A DNA stretch of 64,000 nucleotides from positions 1 to 64,000 of the forward strand of contig JAGXIV010000017.1 of assembly GCA_024635485.1 (NCBI GenBank). The letters run 5' to 3'. Shown here one piece after another: positions 58,151-64,000 of the stretch (position 1 is its first letter; each line of letters starts with the position of its first letter). Made by a program: the position numbers and the translations under genes. Source of the DNA: a bacterium. Lineage in GTDB: Bacteria > Patescibacteriota > Gracilibacteria > BD1-5 > UBA6164. The notes below the pieces were generated by a model, which saw only the letters and a list, made by a program, of their open reading frames with translations, was not told the origin of the DNA and did no database searches.

Positions 58151-58567
58151 CTAGATTATAATACCTACATCAAACATTTTATTTTGATATTCCATTACTA
58201 GAGCTTCATAATATTTAGGAAATAGTAAAATAGCATCATCTCACGCTTCTGTAATTGCTTGCAAAAATGCATCGAGATTCATGCACATTATAGAGAGAGT
58301 TAAGTCTTTTTCGTCTTGTGTCATTCTTCTCATATAAAATGTATCCCTATTATCCTTTAACAAAGTTTCTATATTAGATACTTTTATTCTTATATATTCA
58401 CTTTTTAAAAGTGATTCAGCACTCAAGATAAGTGGTATAACTTTTCGCTTAGTTATTTCAGTTTCTTGCGATATATCTCAAGAATTTCATAATTGAAGAG
58501 AATCCCCTGATTGAGATTCTAGTTGATTTCAAGATACAAAAAAATTATGATACAGTATGTTGGTCAT
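58151..58567 (-). CDS. Hypothetical protein (138 aa)
   Basis: A soluble protein with Ser/Gln/Gly-rich start (about 10-35) and a helical rest (RMTQDEKDLTLSIMCMNLDA). No membrane segment and no family I recognise. It lies 75 bp upstream of DUF1993 on the same strand and diverges from the kinase gene at 58680. Confidence 0.5.
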
Positions 58568-58679
58568 AGGCTTTAATAATAGTATTAAATCAATATTTGT
58601 TTCACAAAATTTTTGTAAAAGTTATATTGAAAAATTAAATATATTAATATAATAATTTAATAATATTAATAGTCAAACT

Positions 58680-59342
58680 ATGTCAAAATATCCAAATGCA
58701 TTTGTTTTTATGTGACCACCTTGTGCTGGAAAAGGAACACAGTCTCTTATTTTGGCAGAAACCTTATCAGTAGTGAAGAAAGAATCTTGAGAAGTACTTG
58801 ATAGAATAATCAATTGAACTCACGCTCCGGATTTAAATGAAATTGCTCAAAAAATTAGAAAAAAATGAAGTAAAGTGAGTGCTCTAGACAAACAGAAACT
58901 TGCTCATGCTCAAATATGAGATATTGCTGAGTTTAGTAGATTTGCAGTGCTTGATTGATATGCGAGAGATTATAATCAATATAAAGTTCTCTGTGAGATA
59001 TTTTGAATAGAGAACATCACTATTCTCTTTTTTAATATTACTCAAGAAACAATGTTACAAAGGGCTCAAAGCAGATATATTGATCCAAAAACCAAGAAGA
59101 GTTATCGATTATCAGGACCTGCAGAAGCGAATCAATTATGATTTATACGAAGAGAGTCTGATATTCCAAAGAATGCACTGAGAAGATACAGTTGATTTGA
59201 AAAAAGAGGTCTTTGAATAATTGAGAGTCACAGAAATTCAGAGTGAAATGTCATCGATATAGATGCGTCAAAAACTCCAGAAGAAGTAACTGAACAAATG
59301 TTGAGAAAAATTAAAGATATATTTCCTGAAATTTTAATCTAA
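58680..59342 (+). CDS. Adenylate-kinase-like nucleotide kinase, second copy
   Basis: 220 aa. P-loop FMGPPCAGKGTQSLILAE (about 10-27, first Gly TGA), then a helical NMP-binding part, FAVLDGYARDYNQYK in place of the DGFPR motif, and QRYxDPKT-like LID (RAQSRYIDPKTKKSYRL). The end has DASKTPEEVTEQMLRKI. It is an NMP kinase by fold; the changed motifs and the copy at 34311 suggest a special substrate or a moonlighting form. It converges on a small basic protein gene (7 bp). Confidence 0.8.
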
Positions 59343-59348
59343 ATCTCA

Positions 59349-59576
59349 TTATCTTCCTCTTTGAGCAGCTCTCCCCATTCGTTTTCCTGTTGCTCATCCA
59401 AATTTATTTCATGGTCAAAATTTTGTATTATTATTTGCTGGATGGTTAAATTTCAGATGTTGTTTTACTGGAATAGCTGGTTTTTCTTTTTCCTCTTCTT
59501 TCACTTCATTTTCAACCAATCATTCTTTATTTTCTTCACTTATCGGAGTTATTTCTTCTTCGGATTCTTTTGTCAT
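59349..59576 (-). CDS. Small acidic-then-basic disordered protein
   Basis: 75 aa. The first 35 residues are Glu-rich (KESEEEITPISEENKEG), the last 35 basic and Gly-rich (NNNTKFGPGNKFGGATGKRM with GRAAQRGR). This charge split resembles small RNA- or DNA-binding tails. The ORF uses four TGA Gly codons. It lies in the 5' direction of nothing; a 179-bp gap to the ftsK terminator follows. Confidence 0.5.
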
Positions 59577-59726
59577 ATTTATTTTTTAATAATAATGTAA
59601 TTCATTTATATATTATAAAATCTTTTGAAATTTACTAGAAAATGTTTAGATATTTTAAATTATATTATTTTTAATAATCATAGATTTTTATAATACTCTC
59701 CGTTTCTTAACGAATTAATTATATAT

Positions 59727-59755
59727 AAAAATAGAGCCATTTCTGGCTCTAAAAA
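59727..59755 (-). terminator. Terminator after ftsK
   Basis: TAGAGCCA, loop, TGGCTCTA (59732-59751), followed on the minus strand by TTTTTATAT. It is adjacent to the ftsK stop at 59756. Confidence 0.8.
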
Positions 59756-61987
59756 CTAATCAACATACACATCCCTTGGTTTACTCCCATTAGCAGGTCA
59801 CACAACTCAGAGCTCTTCTAGGATATCAAGAACCTTGGCAGCTCGGGCATATCCGAGTCAGAGTTTACGTTGGATAAGTGAGGTACTTCCCTTCTTGGAT
59901 TCTTTGACTACTTGAATCGCTTTTTCGATGATTTCTGGAGATTCTTCTTGGTCTCATTGGTAGCCTTCCATGATAGAACCAGCTGTAGAAGACTTACCGT
60001 TTGCTATTTCTGGATCTTGCATATTTTCAAGCATATCTGGATCGACCGTGAGTTTGAGTTGATTGACTACAGCTTCTATTTCGTGTGTTTCTACGAGCAT
60101 CCCTTGAACTCTCTCTGCTTCAAGATTCCCTGTTGGGAAATAGAGCATATCTCAACGACCAAGTAAATCCTCTGCTCCCATTTTATCAAGGACAGTTCGT
60201 GAATCAATTTGAGAAGCAACAGTGAAGGCTATTCTTGATGGTATATTTGCTTTAATGAGACCGGTAATGACATCAACTGATGGTCTTTGAGTAGCAACAA
60301 TCAAGTGCATTCATACAGCTCTCGCCATTTGTGCGATTCTGGCAATGTTACCTTCTACTTCTTTTTTTTGTCCACTCATCATGAGATCAGCAAGTTCATC
60401 AATAACGATAACTATATATGGAAGTTTTTCTTGTTTTGTAACTTTTGCGTTGTACTCTTTGAGATTACGAGCATTCACTTTGGTTGCGAGGTCATATCTT
60501 CGTAGCATCTCAGCCACACACCACTTGAGTGAATTGAGAGCTTTTTCTGGATTAGTGATAACAGGAGTCAAAAGATGAGGAATCCCATTATACACGGAGA
60601 GCTCTACTCGTTTTGGATCGACCATTATGAGCTTGAGTTCACTAGGAGAAAATTTATAAAGCATAGAGATGAGAAACCCATTCATCCCCACAGATTTCCC
60701 AGAAGCTGTTTGACCTGCTACAAGGAGATGCGGCATCTTCGTCAAATCTCCAAATACGAGATTTCCAGAAACATCTTTTCCTATCGCAATAGGTATATCC
60801 ATTTTTTTATTTTTGAATTCTGGATCAGAGAGAAGTTCGTGGAGTCAGATAGTTTGACGCTCTTCGTTTGGTACTTCAATCCCTACAACTCCAAGACCTG
60901 GAATTGGAGCTTGAATACGAATATTTTTTGCGTGGAGTGCAAGTGTGAGGTCTTTTTTGAGATTCACGATACTCTGCAGCTTCACTCCTTTATTAGGTTT
61001 GAGTCGATACTGAATAACCGTAGGACCAACCTTGAATCCATCCATAGAGACCTGAATCCCAAATTGCAGGAGATTCTCTTGGATGGCAATTTCTTTCGTT
61101 CGTATTTCATTATTATCTACTGGAATTTCAGTCGAACGCTTTGTGAGTAAATCGAGACTTGGAAGTTGCCAGTTATTAAATGTTTTCACTGGAACTTCGC
61201 TCTTCCCTGCTGGATTAATTTCTTTTTTAGATCAAAAGAGAGATGATATAGCTCCTCAGCTATTTCCTCCTGCAACCGACACTTTTCTGTCTCGTTGCTT
61301 TTCTAGTTGCAGTTGTTTTGGTTGTCGCATTCGAGCGAGTTGTTCTTTTTCTTTGCGGAGTTCTTCAAGTTGTCTTTCTAAGCTTGAAGAGTCTTTTGAA
61401 ATCTTTTTTTCTTCTGCTGAGAGTCGTTTTGTTTTTAGTTGCGCTCATTTAGTTTCGCGTTGAGCCTTGGTGAGCTTCTTTTCTGAAGCATAACTCTCTT
61501 TTAAATCATTAAAAGTTGGGAGAACTTTCGCAGTATCAAGAGCATGATGCACAATAGAGTATCGAAATAATATATAAAGTGATACAAAAAATAGTATCAA
61601 AAAACTAAAAAGTAATGGGAGTCTTCCGAGTAAATCTATAAGAATAGGATACAGATTTAGAACTGCTGTATAGTCTGTATTATACCATCAAATAAGAGTC
61701 GTGAGTGACGCAAAATAAAAAAGCAATCCAGTTGCTCGGTAACTGTTAAATTGTAGATTTTTTTCTTTAAAAAGAAAAATAGCAAGGATAATAAGTACCG
61801 GAGAAAATATCCAAATATAAAGACTTCAAAAAGCTTGAGTCAAAAATCAAAACAAATATCGACCAATCACTGATTCGGTATCTCAGAGAAATGCTACGAC
61901 TCATAAAAATAAAAATATAAGCGCGCAGGCAGTTGTTATATATTCGTTTGGAATCTGAGAAATGATGGATTTTTTTCTTCGTGCCAC
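59756..61987 (-). CDS. ftsK: DNA translocase FtsK/SpoIIIE
   Basis: 743 aa. The N-terminal part has about four TM (from 27 to 150), a charged coiled-coil linker (about 160-240), then alpha and beta motor domains: [18 protein letters not shown] (Walker A), [13 protein letters not shown] (Walker B) and [19 protein letters not shown]. The gamma domain ([27 protein letters not shown]) reads the KOPS-type guide sequences. It moves chromosome termini through the closing septum. The start is taken as GTG at 61985-61987, since no in-frame ATG comes before TM1. It is followed by a terminator. Confidence 0.95.
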
Positions 61988-62064
61988 GAGTTTGGGAGTA
62001 ATACAGTAATGGTATGAAACTTAGTATATACAAAAAAACTCCCAATTCAAGGAGTTTAATGCTA

Positions 62065-63426
62065 TTAATGTATAGTTTCACTGTGAGATCAGAGGTACAA
62101 TTCTGGAAAGTAGTCAGCAGATTTTATTACAAAAATCTTACCATCATTGCACTTGCATTCAATAATCATTCAGGTAATAGATTTTTCTTTTATTTTAAAT
62201 GACGAAATTTTCAGTTCACTTTCAGTCTCTCAATATATTTCTCAGCTTACCATTGATTGAATTGTATAATATGTCTCTTGCGTATTTGTATTTTTTCAAT
62301 TTTGCGAAATGACGATTACATCTGATTCAGTTTGGAGAACTTGTACTACATTTCTTGATATAATATTTATTTCTCTTTTCGGATCAGAGTTGTTTTGAGT
62401 ATCTTTTGGATAATAACTTAAATTAAAAACTTCGTTTGAGGCAACTTTTCCGTCTTTTGAAATGGAAGTATCTGTATAAATCGTACATATAGTGATTCCT
62501 TTGTTTGTTTTCAGTAATTGCCTTAAAACTCAAGGTTGTTCAGAAATAATTTCTTTAGTATGAAAATTTCTTAAAAGGATTTGTAATCTTCATTTTTCTC
62601 GCTTTTCTCATTTATGATATCAATTAAATTCTAAATAAGATGTTTCGATAACATAGGGTTCCCCATCTCTTTCAAATAATCAGTACATGTTTCACGCAAA
62701 ATTTTTAATTTGATTATGATAGTTGACTTCTTCCTCCAAACAATAAATATAGAAATCTGTTGGTTGATTGGAATCTGGATAGACAGAGAGTAAATAGGTT
62801 TTTCATCAAATTATGTAAGTTTCCAAATGTTCTCCATCTATTTCAGCGAGCTCTCCTGTTTCGAGATTAAGAATGACTGTTTTTAATCCACCGGTAAAAA
62901 ATAAATAAGAATCTAGTTTTGTATAATAGTCATCACGCAAATTTATTTCAGCATATATCTCTCAATCTAATTGTAGAGTATGGATTCCTTCAGTTTTTGA
63001 TTTATATACTACATAGGAATCTCATGAAGCAGTCAAGTCATATTCACTTTCGATATTTCAAGACTCTAATGCTTCATATATTTTATATCGCGTAAGGCAA
63101 TCTATGACGCAAGCTCTATATTCTCACGCAGCTAGCTCAATAAATGATGGAGGAATACTCATTTCTAATTCCTGCATTGCTGCAGTAAAATCTAATTTTT
63201 GAAAAAAATCTTCAAAATCTTGTGGAGTAATTTTACTCAACGCTTGAAATCAAATTTTATCTACTTCTCAAAATTCCAAAGCTTGATTCAAAGCCTTCTG
63301 AACTGGAGCTCAAAATCTTTCAATAATTTTTTTTTGAAAATCATTTGAATCGTGTATTACACTTAATAATCAATCAAGTCAGTTTTTAATTTCTTCTCTA
63401 CTTCAATTTGGAGTATTACTTGTCAT
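62065..63426 (-). CDS. Hypothetical protein (453 aa), possible beta-propeller-like sensor
   Basis: A helical N-terminal region (about 1-95) is followed by a long mixed strand region with repeated short motifs like GGLKTVILNLETGEL and ESDVIVISQNGKNTN, the sort seen in beta-propeller or WD-like proteins. No signal peptide, no TM. CDCL-type Cys are few (ACVIDCLTRY, ECKCNDG). It is co-directional with the partial gene on its left end and with ftsK on its other side. Family not recognised. Confidence 0.6.
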
Positions 63427-63427
63427 A

Positions 63428-64000
63428 TTAATTAAATTTAGTTGGAACTGTTTGTTCTTCAGTATCACTTAGGTCATAGACTTGAGAATTTTTTAATTTT
63501 TGTAAAGCAGAAAAATTTTCTCAGTCATAATCGATAAATAAACTTTTTCATGTATCTAAAAATAATCTTAGTGTAGAATTATTTATCATTTCTCAAGTAA
63601 GAAATCAAATTGCTTGAATGTATTTTTGAGTTATATCTAGAATATTTTTACTTCCATCCATATTTTTTATTATTTGAATAAGGTTTTCTCCTAAAATAAT
63701 TTTTTCTCATGAATGTTCTTCAAAAGTTGTAGAGTGTTTTTGAACATGAAGTAGATATATATTTCAATTTAAGTTAATTGAATCATAATAACGAGATTTT
63801 TGGTATTCTCCTCATTTCAGCTCTAATTCATTTAAAGATAGAATTCAACTCAAAGAATTAAAGAAAATGTTTCAGACTTTTATAAAACGTAAATGACAAA
63901 ATTCTTCTCATGTAATAAACAACACGTCTAAATTTTTTGAAGAAAGATAATTACAATATTCTTGAGAAAAATTACAACATTCTCACAAATAGAATATTTG
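63428..64000 (-). CDS. Hypothetical protein, 5' part cut by the right window edge
   Basis: The C-terminal 190 codons only. Mixed helix and strand, with CCNFSQEYCNYLSS (three Cys) near the edge and GEKIILGENLIQII and KNILDITQKYIQAIGFLTG later. No family recognised. The stop TAA is one base before the ATG of the 453-aa gene, so the two genes are probably translated together as an operon. Confidence 0.6.

Noticed and set aside
60575-61150. 191-codon open frame on the plus strand
   Set aside because: It is antisense to the ftsK motor region; the minus frame has full FtsK motifs.

Overview
This is an AT-rich bacterial chromosome segment from an organism that reads UGA as glycine (genetic code 25). 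In-frame TGA codons sit at invariant glycines, such as the first Gly of the FtsH Walker A motif, the PilT P-loop and the MscS pore helix, and every gene I could close ends in TAA or TAG. That code, the low GC and the small streamlined gene set point to Candidatus Gracilibacteria or Absconditabacteria (Patescibacteria/CPR); I cannot choose between the two. Under the standard code most genes would look shattered. They are intact here, and all coordinates assume TGA = Gly.

Layout. 1-6.8 kb: tex (cut by the left edge), a Gmad2-type lipoprotein, an ATP-grasp/MFS pair, two small proteins and an ABC-F ATPase. 6.8-12 kb: a tandem winged-helix protein, ftsH, csaA, dedA, murD. 12-16.6 kb (minus): two exported wall-active or sugar-active enzymes (NAGPA-type glycosidase, Amidase_2), pilT and an HD-domain protein. 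16.6-25.8 kb: thrS behind a threonine-rich leader peptide and attenuator, a PHA-depolymerase-like hydrolase, recX, the groES-thioredoxin-groEL cluster, an unknown protein and rlmD. 25.8-28.3 kb: dnaA diverging from a lytic transglycosylase.

28.3-33.8 kb is the most unusual block: three DUF1704-type (MATCAP/QEGLA) metallopeptidase homologues, one with a frameshift at an AAA-UGA step, plus a CphA-like ATP-grasp ligase. This combination could add and remove a peptide or amino-acid tag. 33.8-41.3 kb: RNase P RNA, adk, a VIT1-family transporter, a glutathione-type formaldehyde detoxification pair (frmA-frmB), a Trm11-like methyltransferase, a RelA/SpoT-domain protein and a rhodanese.

41.3-52.1 kb: a MiaB carrying an in-frame HAD phosphatase insertion, a CtpA-type protease, a short PolA without exonuclease active sites, ndk, trhO, mscS and rlmE. 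52.1-64 kb: exported thioredoxin-like lipoprotein, a His-rich membrane protein, two SOUL proteins, a rhomboid-like/MprF fusion, DUF1993, a second adenylate-kinase-like gene, ftsK and two unknown proteins, the last cut by the right edge. Intrinsic terminators with U-tracts are frequent. I see no tRNA, CRISPR array, transposase or prophage.
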